A stretch of DNA of 47,135 nt. Source: Selenomonas sp. GTDB taxonomy: Bacteria > Bacillota > Negativicutes > Selenomonadales > Selenomonadaceae. Where the stretch lies: assembly GCF_022771645.1 (NCBI RefSeq), contig NZ_JALFCU010000087.1, positions 1-47,135 on the forward strand. Direction: 5' to 3'. Of the stretch, positions 23,672 to 30,703 are shown piece by piece. Both the position numbers and the translations under genes were made by a program. The notes beneath the pieces were generated by a model, which made no database searches, was not told the origin of the DNA, and saw only the letters and a program-made list of their open reading frames with translations. Each line of letters opens with the position of its first letter. The stretch's first letter is position 1.

Positions 23672-23695
23672 AACGCCGCTCGTGCGAGCGGCGTT
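23672..23695. terminator. Terminator shared by methyltransferase remnant and antitoxin operon
   Basis: AACGCCGCTCG-tgc-GAGCGGCGTT perfect stem; TTTTCATT follows on the minus strand. Confidence 0.85.
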
Positions 23696-23739
23696 CATTC
23701 CTGGAACAAGCGCGAGGTCATTCGGACTTTGTACTTCAT
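23695..23739 (-). pseudogene. Fourteen-codon stub of a RelE/ParE-type toxin
   Basis: The antitoxin stop codon overlaps an ATG (ATGA), which opens MKYKVRMTSRLFQE and then stops. The first residues look like the beginning of RelE/ParE-family toxins, and overlap with the antitoxin stop is the normal operon arrangement. The rest of the toxin (about 80 residues) is missing and a terminator follows at once, so the toxin has been deleted. Confidence 0.6.
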
Positions 23740-24011
23740 ACGTCCAGCGCCTTTCGGAGTTCGGCAACGCTGTGATATGTTTCGGCGTTCGGATCATGCG
23801 CGATGCGCCATCCCTCTTCGATGGCCGCTGCCGTTTCTGCATTCGGAGCATCGAGCTTCAGAGAAAAAGGGATGCCATGTTCGCGGATGCTCGTTCGCAG
23901 AAAAAGATTGATGGCGGTCGTCATCGTGAGGCCCAGTTCAGAAAACAGCGCCTCCGCTTGATTTTTCACATCTTCATCCATGCGGATGCTGAGAGATTTC
24001 GTAGCACTCAT
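23736..24011 (-). CDS. RelB/DinJ-family antitoxin
   Basis: This 91-residue protein (93 if the first of three successive ATGs is used) has the RelB/DinJ ribbon-helix-helix start (SATKSLSIRMDEDVKNQ) and a C-terminal toxin-binding tail (ETAAAIEEGWRIAHD, YHSVAELRKALDV). The third ATG is chosen because AAGGAG is eight bases away. Its toxin partner is reduced to a 14-codon stub. It is paralogous to the antitoxin at 19315, and the two flank the trkA/restriction locus. Confidence 0.88.
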   Translation of the reverse strand: MSATKSLSIRMDEDVKNQAEALFSELGLTMTTAINLFLRTSIREHGIPFSLKLDAPNAETAAAIEEGWRIAHDPNAETYHSVAELRKALDV

Positions 24012-24110
24012 CATCATCGCTCCTTTCTGCGTATATTATATCAAATCAGGATGCAGCTGCATATACAGTGCGCTGATTTTTTCTTTTTCTTTTTCAAAGG
24101 AGGCGCCGCT

Positions 24111-25586
24111 TTGCACGATCGTCACGAGATTTTCTGGTATCTCCTTTCGCGCCTCGCCACTGCTCTCTCGGTGCTGCTGTGCCTGCCGCTCTGCCTCGCG
24201 CAGGCGCAGGCGCTCGCGGCGGGCGTGCCGGACCTCGGTGCGAGCCTCGCGTTCGGCGTGCCGCTCTGCGGCGCCATGGGACTCGCCACGCTGTTTTATC
24301 ACTTGGGGCGGGAGCATGCGCGGCCGCTGACGCTCGCGGAGGGCGCACTGTTCGCCGTGCTCGCGTGGCCGTTCCTCGCCTTCGTCGGGATGTGGCCGTT
24401 CGTGATTTCTGGCACGCTTGCGCCGGTCGACGCCTTTTTCGAGGCCATGGCGGCCTTTTCCGCGACCGGATTCTCGCATTTCGCGGACATCCTGGACCTG
24501 CCGCCGGCGCTCGCGCTCTGGCACGGGCTCATGAACGGGCTCGGCGGGCTCGCGTTCGTCGTGCTGCTCGTGACGGTGCTGCCGCAGGTCAGCGGCTGCT
24601 TCGGCCTTGTGCTGACGGCACGGCAGACGGTGTATTTCAGCCCCGTCTGGCGCAAGATGCACCAGTCGATCTGGCAGGGACTCTCGATTTATGGCGGCCT
24701 CATGGCGGTGTTTTTCGTCGTGCTGCTTCTCTGCGGCGTCGCGCCGCTCCGCGCGCTCGTGCTCGCGCTCTCCGTCGTCTCGACGGCCGGCAGCGGCGCG
24801 ATGGCGCACGCATTTGCGGGGTCGTCGCCGCTCTTCGTCGCGGGGATTTTCATGATGCTCGTGACGGGCGGGAATTTTTTGCTCTACTGGAAGGCCTGGG
24901 CGCGGCGCAGCCCGCGGCTCCTCTGGAACGACACGACGCTGCGCGCGGCGCTCGGGATTTTCGTGGCCGCGGCGGCCGCTGTATCACTCCATTTATTTTT
25001 TGCGACCACGCAAGGATTTTTCGCGTCCATCCGAAACGGCATTTTTGCATCCGCGTCCTTTTTCACGACCGCGGGCTTTCTGCCGGACGACGTCGCGGCG
25101 TGGCCGGATTTTGACCGCAGCATCCTGTTTCTGCTCGCGTTCACGGGCGCGTGCATCGGCTCGCCCGGCGGCGGGCTGAAGGTCGTGCGCCTCGTCGTGC
25201 TCGCGCGCCTCGCGCTCGGCGAACTGCGGCGCACGCTGCATCCGCGCATGATCATCAGCGTCCCGCTCGACGGCCTGCCCGTGCCGGACAAAGTGATCGG
25301 CCGCATCCTCGTATTTTTCTTCCTCTACATCGCCGTGTTTTTCGCAGGCACGCTCGCGTTCGCCGCGACAGGCGTCGCGATCCTGCCGAGCCTCGGCCTC
25401 GCAGCAGGCAGCCTCACGAGCACCGGCAGCCTCGCCGCCCTCATGGGATGTGGAGCGACCGCTGCCCTCGCCCCCGCCGCGAAGCTCATCGCCTGCCTCC
25501 TCATGACCATCGGCCGCGCCGAGATCTTCGCCCTCTTCCTCCTCCTCGCCATCGCCGAGGAAGACGTGCGGAAAAGATGGAACTGA
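24111..25586 (+). CDS. Divergent TrkH-like potassium channel
   Basis: This 491-residue membrane protein has the TrkH plan of four pore-loop repeats, but the loops are poorer matches than those of the protein at 12848: FSATGFS, VSTAGSG, FTTAGFL and TSTGSLA. The single glycine at the centre of each filter is kept, while the fourth loop lacks the usual GNVGP. Ion selectivity may therefore be relaxed or changed. It starts with TTG, eight bases after AAAGGAGG. Its position downstream of trkA suggests an original trkA-methyltransferase-trkH order before the restriction genes arrived. Confidence 0.9.
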   Translation: MHDRHEIFWYLLSRLATALSVLLCLPLCLAQAQALAAGVPDLGASLAFGVPLCGAMGLATLFYHLGREHARPLTLAEGALFAVLAWPFLAFVGMWPFVISGTLAPVDAFFEAMAAFSATGFSHFADILDLPPALALWHGLMNGLGGLAFVVLLVTVLPQVSGCFGLVLTARQTVYFSPVWRKMHQSIWQGLSIYGGLMAVFFVVLLLCGVAPLRALVLALSVVSTAGSGAMAHAFAGSSPLFVAGIFMMLVTGGNFLLYWKAWARRSPRLLWNDTTLRAALGIFVAAAAAVSLHLFFATTQGFFASIRNGIFASASFFTTAGFLPDDVAAWPDFDRSILFLLAFTGACIGSPGGGLKVVRLVVLARLALGELRRTLHPRMIISVPLDGLPVPDKVIGRILVFFFLYIAVFFAGTLAFAATGVAILPSLGLAAGSLTSTGSLAALMGCGATAALAPAAKLIACLLMTIGRAEIFALFLLLAIAEEDVRKRWN

Positions 25587-25644
25587 GCGGCAGGAAAAAA
25601 GGAAAGAATGTAGAAGTAAAAAGAATACAAAATTATACAAACTC

Positions 25645-25710
25645 CTGCCTCCCTCTCCGAGGGAGGGGGACCGCGAAGCGGTGGTGGGTGTGTCGAAGGT
25701 ACGGCCTGAC
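25645..25710. repeat. Single arm of the composite palindromic repeat
   Basis: GCCTCCCTCTCCGAGGGAGG, then CCGCGAAGCGG and GTGGGTGTGTCGAAGGTA. It ends just before rsmG. Confidence 0.8.
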
Positions 25711-25741
25711 GCTTCTGCATACATGAAAGTCGAAGGTATTT

Positions 25742-26461
25742 ATGTCTGATTTTCTCACTGAATTTCACGCGGCTGCTGAAGCATATGGCCTCTCCTTGAC
25801 CGAAGAACAATTCCAACAGTTTGACCGCTACGCCACGCTCCTCCTCGAGTGGAACACGCGCATGAACCTCACGGCGCTCACGGAGCCGCGCGATGTCGCA
25901 GTGAAGCACATGATCGACTCGCTGACGGCGTACGACGCCGCGCTCTTCGCGGGTGCGCCGGCCGTGCTCGACGTCGGCACGGGCGCGGGCTTCCCGGGGC
26001 TGCCGCTGAAGATTTTCGCGCCCCATATCCATTTGACGCTCATGGATTCCCTCGCGAAGCGCGTATCCTTTTTGGAGGCCGTCGTCCAGGAGCTCGGCCT
26101 CGATGGTGTCCGCTGCATCCACGCCCGCGCCGAGGAAGCCGCACGCGACAAAGCGCACCGCGAGCGCTACGACCTCGTCGTCAGCCGCGCCGTCGCAAGA
26201 CTTCCCGTGCTCCTCGAGTACACGCTGCCATTCGTCAAAAAAGGCGGCCATCTCCTCGCACTGAAAGGCCGCGCCTGGGAAGAAGAACTCGCGGACAGCA
26301 AACGGTCGCTGAAACTCCTCGGCGGCACGGTCGCAGAAACGCGCCCCGTGAAACTCCCCGGCCTCGACGACCAGCGCGCCGTCCTCGTCATCGAAAAAAC
26401 CGCCCCGACGCCGAAAGCGTACCCCCGAAAAGCCGGCACGCCGGCGAAGAAACCGCTGTAA
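25742..26461 (+). CDS. rsmG: 16S rRNA (guanine(527)-N7)-methyltransferase
   Basis: This 239-residue cytosolic enzyme methylates G527 of 16S rRNA using SAM. It shows the typical N-terminal helical part with EWNTRMNLTAL, the SAM site DVGTGAGFPGLPLKI (about 77-91), and VVSRAVARL. A Lys/Pro-rich tail of about 20 residues follows the core. The start follows GAAGG, placed right after a repeat arm. In many relatives rsmG sits behind mnmE and mnmG near oriC; here it is 17 kb from mnmE. Confidence 0.95.
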   Translation: MSDFLTEFHAAAEAYGLSLTEEQFQQFDRYATLLLEWNTRMNLTALTEPRDVAVKHMIDSLTAYDAALFAGAPAVLDVGTGAGFPGLPLKIFAPHIHLTLMDSLAKRVSFLEAVVQELGLDGVRCIHARAEEAARDKAHRERYDLVVSRAVARLPVLLEYTLPFVKKGGHLLALKGRAWEEELADSKRSLKLLGGTVAETRPVKLPGLDDQRAVLVIEKTAPTPKAYPRKAGTPAKKPL

Positions 26462-26540
26462 AGATATGATTTTCGTACCACGACCTACATCGCCGTGGAA
26501 AATTTCAGAAAGGGAAAAGACTGTGGATGTACTCGACCAA

Positions 26541-26765
26541 AGCCTCCCTCTCCGAGGGAGGACAGACGCGGAGCGAAGCGCAGCGTCAGGTGGGTGGCGC
26601 TTGCAGTTTGTGACAATACGCAAGTTGTAACAGATCGCCGGTGCGCGCACGCATCTGATATTTCGTGCTCGCAAGCCGCGGAAGCTCGGTCGTACAGATT
26701 CTTCTGCCGTACAAGGGGCACCCACCACCGCTTCGCGGTCCCCCTCCCTCTAAGAGGGAGGCTAA
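26541..26765. repeat. Composite palindromic repeat, second subtype
   Basis: Left arm GCCTCCCTCTCCGAGGGAGG and a GGTGGGTGGC end; right arm CACCCACCACCGCTTCGCGG and CCTCCCTCTAAGAGGGAGGC. The core differs from that of 3161-3420. It fills most of the 330-base gap between rsmG and the DUF559 gene. Confidence 0.8.
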
Positions 26766-26790
26766 ATTGCATTCGAGAGGCGGCATTGGC

Positions 26791-27174
26791 ATGAAAAATG
26801 GCAAGTATTATTGCACATCGTTTGCGAAAGGACGGTCAAAGGAGCTTCGCAAGAGCATGACACCCTCGGAGCGACACTTGTGGTATGATTTTCTTCACGA
26901 CCATCAGCCCCGCTTCCAACGTCAACGGCCAATCGGACCTTATATTGTCGACTTCATCTGCGCGGAAGCTTCCCTTGTCATTGAACTGGATGGCGACGTG
27001 CATGATGGCGAGGAAGAACAGCAACACGATCATATGCGCGAAACGTATCTGAAACGCCACGGATTCCGCACCGTGCGATTCCGCAGTCGCGACGTCTTCG
27101 AAAATTTTGACGGCATGTGCAAAGCTATCGAATTGGCATTGAAGGATACGACAGTAGAAGGACGGCTGACGTGA
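26791..27174 (+). CDS. DUF559 family endonuclease-like protein
   Basis: This 127-residue protein belongs to the DUF559 family, a Vsr/very-short-patch-repair-like branch of the restriction-endonuclease fold. Typical segments are LRKSMTPSERHLWYDFL, RFQRQRPIGPYIVDFICAEA, VIELDGDVHD and RFRSRDVFENF. The conserved Asp and Glu (VDF, IELDG) probably form the nuclease site. Its cellular role is not established. The start lies just downstream of a repeat, with a poor ribosome site (GAGAGG, 12 bases away). Confidence 0.88.
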   Translation: MKNGKYYCTSFAKGRSKELRKSMTPSERHLWYDFLHDHQPRFQRQRPIGPYIVDFICAEASLVIELDGDVHDGEEEQQHDHMRETYLKRHGFRTVRFRSRDVFENFDGMCKAIELALKDTTVEGRLT

Positions 27175-27200
27175 ATGATGTGAAAACTGTATTTTTCTCG

Positions 27201-27229
27201 TTTACATGGATTCCATGATGTATTAAAAT
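27201..27229 (+). promoter_or_regulatory. Promoter of the exported-protein gene at 27265
   Basis: TTTACA, a 17-base spacer, then TAAAAT. Confidence 0.6.
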
Positions 27230-27264
27230 AAGAAATAATCAATGATTTGCTTGGAGGGATCGAC

Positions 27265-28107
27265 ATGAAACACATCATGCAAGGATGCCTTGCGCTGCTC
27301 TTCGCGTTTGCCGTTTCGGCGTTTTCCACTACCCCCCCCGAAAGTCCTATAAATTGGATTTCGTCGGCTGAGGCGGCGGTGCATCCGGAGGTCGCGGAGC
27401 GCGAACTCAAGAAAGAAAAAGGCTATGAAACGTCCGATGTCTACAACCGCGCGCATCATATCATCTATGGCGACAAAGGGCCGGTCGGTCCCGGTGACCG
27501 CACGCGCATTGCGGTGATCGTGAACGGCGATGAAAACCTCGTCGTCGAGGATCGCGTGAAGAACGTCATTTATGCGCAGATCCGCAAGAAGTTCCCGCGC
27601 GAATATTTTGCGGTCATGAAGGGCACGGACGTCAATACGCGCCTGTTGCAGGTCGCAGAGGATCGCTATGCGAACGAGCGCGATGTGCGCGCCGCGAAGG
27701 ACGTGTACGATCATCCGGATGTCAAGCGGCCGGACATCGACGATGTTCCTTTGGAAACGCAGCAGCCGCGCGGTATCGCAGACCTCGGACGCGAGGATTT
27801 CGTCGAGGCGGGAAGGGCCTGTGACTACGACTATGTGTTTCTCATCACGCTGACGGAAGGACACTCCCGGGTCTATCATCACGTCCTCGTACCGACGATC
27901 CCTCCGGTCACGGATCATACAACACATTCCAATATCTGGCTTCGCCTCCGTTTCGTCGACGTCGCATCCGGCGATTATCTCTATCGCAACGATATCGCGA
28001 CGACGGGCAAGACGCACAACGGTTATATCAACGGCCGCGTGTACGAAGAGTCCATCGCGAACGGCATGAAAGAAGCCATGAACGACATCGATATTTCGGA
28101 GGATTGA
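27265..28107 (+). CDS. Exported protein of unknown function
   Basis: This 280-residue protein has a signal peptide and a mature region starting about SAEAAVHPEV. A central segment (about 75-150) reads RTRIAVIVNGDENLVVEDRV and then KNVIYAQIRKKFPREYF, an alternating strand-helix pattern. A second strand-rich part (about 175-260) contains YDYVFLITLTEG and IWLRLRFVDVASGDYLYRN. This plan is similar to periplasmic or lipoprotein accessory proteins but I do not recognise a family. It is followed 38 bases later by another exported-protein gene, probably in one operon. GGAGGGA precedes the ATG. Confidence 0.78.
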   Translation: MKHIMQGCLALLFAFAVSAFSTTPPESPINWISSAEAAVHPEVAERELKKEKGYETSDVYNRAHHIIYGDKGPVGPGDRTRIAVIVNGDENLVVEDRVKNVIYAQIRKKFPREYFAVMKGTDVNTRLLQVAEDRYANERDVRAAKDVYDHPDVKRPDIDDVPLETQQPRGIADLGREDFVEAGRACDYDYVFLITLTEGHSRVYHHVLVPTIPPVTDHTTHSNIWLRLRFVDVASGDYLYRNDIATTGKTHNGYINGRVYEESIANGMKEAMNDIDISED

Positions 28108-28145
28108 CCCCGCGTTCCTCCGCATCTAAAAATGAGGTGAACCAC

Positions 28146-28901
28146 ATGAAACGGACAGTTTTCCACACGACGCTCGCCCTCGTATGCGCTGCGGCCCTGT
28201 TCCTGCCGACGGCGTTTGCCAGTGAACATGATACGTCGGCTGACGCCGCGCCGCCGGAGGAAATCAGCGACATGACGTCGGCGGATGACTGGTTTGCCAC
28301 GCCGGAGGAAACGAGGAAAATGACGCGGCCACTCACGAAAGACGACGAGGAAGCGGCGGCAAAAGAAGCCGCGGAAGCAGCAGAGGCCGAGAAGGCGAAG
28401 AAGGAAAAGAAGAAGGAAGACGCCCGCTACACGCTGCTGCTCTCCGACAGCGGCTATGACTACTATCTCGACCACCGTGCGACGCGCTGGTCGCAGCTGC
28501 CGCACGGCAGCGAGCAGATCCTCGACACGTGGGTGAAGCTCGTGCCGCAGAAGACGGAGGAGGAGTCCGCGCAGGACGGGTCGTACACGTACCCGCAGAA
28601 GTTTTACCTCGCGCACTACTACATCCGCCCGAAGACGCAGCAGATCCAGTTCCTCTCGGAGCTCGAGGTCACGGGCGGCCGGCCGGACAACACGGTGCAA
28701 GGCCGCGGCTACAACGCGCAGAACTGGGAAGACCTCACGCCCGACTCCATCGAGGACGAAATTTACCACAACGCGCTGACGCAGTTCAAGAACCGCAAAA
28801 ACAAAAAGAACCCGCTGCATTTCTTCACCGACCTCACAGGCGAAGACGGTCCGAAAAATCTCCGAGACGCCATCGAAGAATACTTCCGCATCTCGATCTG
28901 A
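28146..28901 (+). CDS. Exported protein with Lys/Glu/Ala-rich helical linker
   Basis: This 251-residue protein has a signal peptide (cleaved about AFA-SEH), an acidic spacer, then a highly charged Ala/Glu/Lys helix (about 60-95), and a C-terminal globular domain of about 150 residues rich in Tyr and Trp (YTLLLSDSGYDYYLDHRA, TWVKLVP, FYLAHYYIRPKTQQIQFL). The domain may bind ligand in the periplasm, but no family was recognised. It is the second gene of an apparent two-gene operon and has a strong terminator. Confidence 0.78.
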   Translation: MKRTVFHTTLALVCAAALFLPTAFASEHDTSADAAPPEEISDMTSADDWFATPEETRKMTRPLTKDDEEAAAKEAAEAAEAEKAKKEKKKEDARYTLLLSDSGYDYYLDHRATRWSQLPHGSEQILDTWVKLVPQKTEEESAQDGSYTYPQKFYLAHYYIRPKTQQIQFLSELEVTGGRPDNTVQGRGYNAQNWEDLTPDSIEDEIYHNALTQFKNRKNKKNPLHFFTDLTGEDGPKNLRDAIEEYFRISI

Positions 28902-28910
28902 GTCCCCTGG

Positions 28911-28948
28911 CACAAAAAAATCTCCCGCACGGGAGATTTTTTTTTGTG
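28911..28948 (+). terminator. Intrinsic terminator of the exported-protein operon
   Basis: AAATCTCCCGC / GCGGGAGATTT-like stem (CTCCCGCACGGGAG) followed by a nine-T run. Confidence 0.92.
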
Positions 28949-29007
28949 CCTCTTTTGTATTCCTCCTCTCCCACAGCAAGTATCGGTGTGAAAGGAGGTG
29001 ATACCTC

Positions 29008-29235
29008 ATGGCAGCAAAGAAAGAAAGCCAGAGCACGAAGCTCGTCATTAAAGTGGTGACGGGCACGGCGTCGAGCGGCAAGGCCATCACGTCTTCCCGC
29101 ACGTACTCCGCCGTGAACCCGGCCGTCACCGATGACGACATGCTCGACATCGGCGCAAAGCTCGGCGCGCTCCAGTCGCACGACGTCTCGACGATCAGCC
29201 GCGTCGACACGGCAACGCTCGTCGCAGGCGAGTGA
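29008..29235 (+). CDS. DUF1659 family protein
   Basis: This 75-residue protein matches the small DUF1659 family, widespread in Firmicutes and usually next to a DUF2922 gene. It contains KLVIKVVTGTASSGKAITSS and a C-terminal half with AVNPAVTDDDMLDIGAKLG. Function is unknown. A strong AAAGGAGGTGAT ribosome site suggests high expression. The DUF2922 partner follows at 29404 after a hairpin repeat. Confidence 0.85.
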   Translation: MAAKKESQSTKLVIKVVTGTASSGKAITSSRTYSAVNPAVTDDDMLDIGAKLGALQSHDVSTISRVDTATLVAGE

Positions 29236-29239
29236 CGCT

Positions 29240-29370
29240 CTGCCGGAAAAGGCAGCCGTTTGCGCTTCAGCGCTTAGCTGACGCATAAGCGACCTCTAGG
29301 CGCTGAAGCGCCAAGAGTCTGCTTAACGGATGCCTTTGCCATTTGCCCGCAGGGCAAATAGCATCCTTAT
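29240..29370. repeat. Hairpin-rich insert between DUF1659 and DUF2922 genes
   Basis: It contains TTGCGCTTCAGCGC and GGCGCTGAAGCGCC inverted copies, then CATTTGCCCGCAGGGCAAAT-AGCATCC, matching the second hairpin at 8625-8650. It separates two genes that are usually adjacent. Confidence 0.55.
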
Positions 29371-29403
29371 TTACGACGTAACTTCGGAAGGAGGTGACAA
29401 CGC

Positions 29404-29616
29404 ATGGCAAAGACGCTGAAGATTGTCTTCAACCTCAAGGATACGAAGACGGCGACGTACTCGCTGCCCGACCCGAAGGACGGCCTCACGAAAGATGAGG
29501 TCCGCACCGCGGCCGCGGCGATGGTCGCGAAAGATTTCGTCCTCTCGGGCGGCACGCTCGCGACGGACATCAAGGATGCCTATATCTCGAACGTCGAGCG
29601 CATCGAGCTCGCGTAA
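29404..29616 (+). CDS. DUF2922 family protein
   Basis: This 70-residue protein matches DUF2922 (MAKTLKIVFNLKDTKTATYS, DGLTKDEVRTAAAAMVAKD). The family has no known biochemical function and typically follows a DUF1659 gene, as here. AAGGAGGTGAC precedes the ATG; a strong terminator follows. Confidence 0.87.
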   Translation: MAKTLKIVFNLKDTKTATYSLPDPKDGLTKDEVRTAAAAMVAKDFVLSGGTLATDIKDAYISNVERIELA

Positions 29617-29637
29617 GAGGAGCATCCACCGGGGCTC

Positions 29638-29675
29638 GGAGGGCTGTTGCAATCCTGCAACAGCCCTCCTTTTTC
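29638..29675 (+). terminator. Intrinsic terminator after DUF2922
   Basis: GGAGGGCTGTTGCA / TGCAACAGCCCTCC perfect stem plus a T run. Confidence 0.93.
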
Positions 29676-29682
29676 GTATGCC

Positions 29683-29711
29683 TTGCAACCTAGGCGCGAA
29701 TATCTTACAAT
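29683..29711 (+). promoter_or_regulatory. Promoter of the prepilin peptidase gene
   Basis: TTGCAA, a 17-base spacer, then TACAAT. Confidence 0.6.
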
Positions 29712-29744
29712 AAAAGCAGAAAATAAGATAGGCGGTGAAAATCC

Positions 29745-30464
29745 ATGGCAATCAAAATCATCGGCATCGTCTGCGCAATCGCGCTCGCGGTGTCTGGCGG
29801 CATCTTCGGCGCGCGCTGGATCGAGGCGCGATACCGCGCGGAGCGGGCAGTACTGAGCTTTCCCGAGCGGCTGACAACGCAGGAAAAACGGCGCGGCGGC
29901 ATCCTCTCGGGCGCGTACGGCCTGCTGTTCTGCTGGTCGATCCTGACAAGCGGCTTTCTCCTGCACCTGCAAGGGCTCGACGTGCCCGCCACGGTAACAG
30001 GGAGCTTCGTGAGCGCGGCCGGCGGCACGTTCCACGATGCCTTGTTCCTGATTTTTTTGCTCGCGTTCGTGTTCTTCCTCGTGCTCTTCACGGTCACGGA
30101 CTTCGAGCAGCAGGTGATTTTTGACCGGCAGCTCGTGCCGTTCGCCGTGCTCGGTCTGCTCTCCATTCCGCTGCTCGGACGGCCGTTTTTTGACCACCTC
30201 CTCGCGGCCGCTGTCGGCTTCGCCGTCTTCCTCGCGATCGCCGTCATCACGCGCGGCGCGATTGGCGGTGGCGACATCAAGCTCGTCGCGGCGCTCGGCC
30301 TCTGGCTCGGCAGCGACCAACTCCTCACCGTCGTCATCGCCGGCACCATCCTCGGCGGCCTCGCCGCCCTCGTCCTCCTCGCAACGGGCAAACGCAAGCG
30401 CGGCGAAATGTTCGCCTACGGGCCGTACTTCACCATCGCCGCGCTGGTATTGTCGCTGATCTAA
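29745..30464 (+). CDS. Type IV prepilin-like peptidase (A24 family)
   Basis: This 239-residue polytopic membrane protein is an aspartic protease that trims type IV pilin-like leader peptides. The two catalytic aspartates are seen in VTDFEQQ (about residue 125) and GGGDIKL (about residue 181). The N-terminal part is not the usual N-methyltransferase domain: the CxxC pairs are missing, so it may cleave without methylating. No pilin genes are nearby. About seven hydrophobic helices are predicted by eye. Confidence 0.9.
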   Translation: MAIKIIGIVCAIALAVSGGIFGARWIEARYRAERAVLSFPERLTTQEKRRGGILSGAYGLLFCWSILTSGFLLHLQGLDVPATVTGSFVSAAGGTFHDALFLIFLLAFVFFLVLFTVTDFEQQVIFDRQLVPFAVLGLLSIPLLGRPFFDHLLAAAVGFAVFLAIAVITRGAIGGGDIKLVAALGLWLGSDQLLTVVIAGTILGGLAALVLLATGKRKRGEMFAYGPYFTIAALVLSLI

Positions 30465-30547
30465 CCCTCCACCGCATCCGTCGCCGCTTCGGCAACGGCG
30501 AATAACCTTCTGTTGCGTACAGTCGATACTACCAGTCGATGATGGCG

Positions 30548-30628
30548 CAGAAAAAGCCCCTGCAGGCTACCATCCTGCAGGGGCTTTTTCCGGTGTTCTG
30601 ACACAGCAGATTCCTTTTTCTTTTCTCG
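30548..30628 (-). ncRNA. Candidate small RNA between convergent genes
   Basis: The minus-strand promoter at 30635-30664 would produce an RNA of about 80 bases with a purine-rich 5' half (GAAAAGAAAAAGGAA) and the strong terminator at 30551-30589. No convincing protein frame starts within it. Confidence 0.45.
30551..30589. terminator. Bidirectional terminator after the peptidase gene
   Basis: AAAAAGCCCCTGCAGG / CCTGCAGGGGCTTTTT perfect stem with A and T runs on both sides. Confidence 0.93.
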
Positions 30629-30634
30629 ACTATC

Positions 30635-30664
30635 AGTATACCATGCAATGCATTTTTTTTTCAA
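30635..30664 (-). promoter_or_regulatory. Promoter on the minus strand downstream of gyrB
   Basis: On the minus strand: TTGAAA, an 18-base spacer, then TATACT. It lies after gyrB in the same direction, with no gene between it and the next terminator. Confidence 0.6.
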
Positions 30665-30703
30665 CAAGGTCAACAAGGAAACTTACACATATACATTTTT
30701 TTC

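Noticed and set aside
30461..30676. Minus-strand frame overlapping the terminator after gyrB
   Set aside because: It runs through a perfect terminator stem and lacks a plausible start; a small RNA explains the promoter better.
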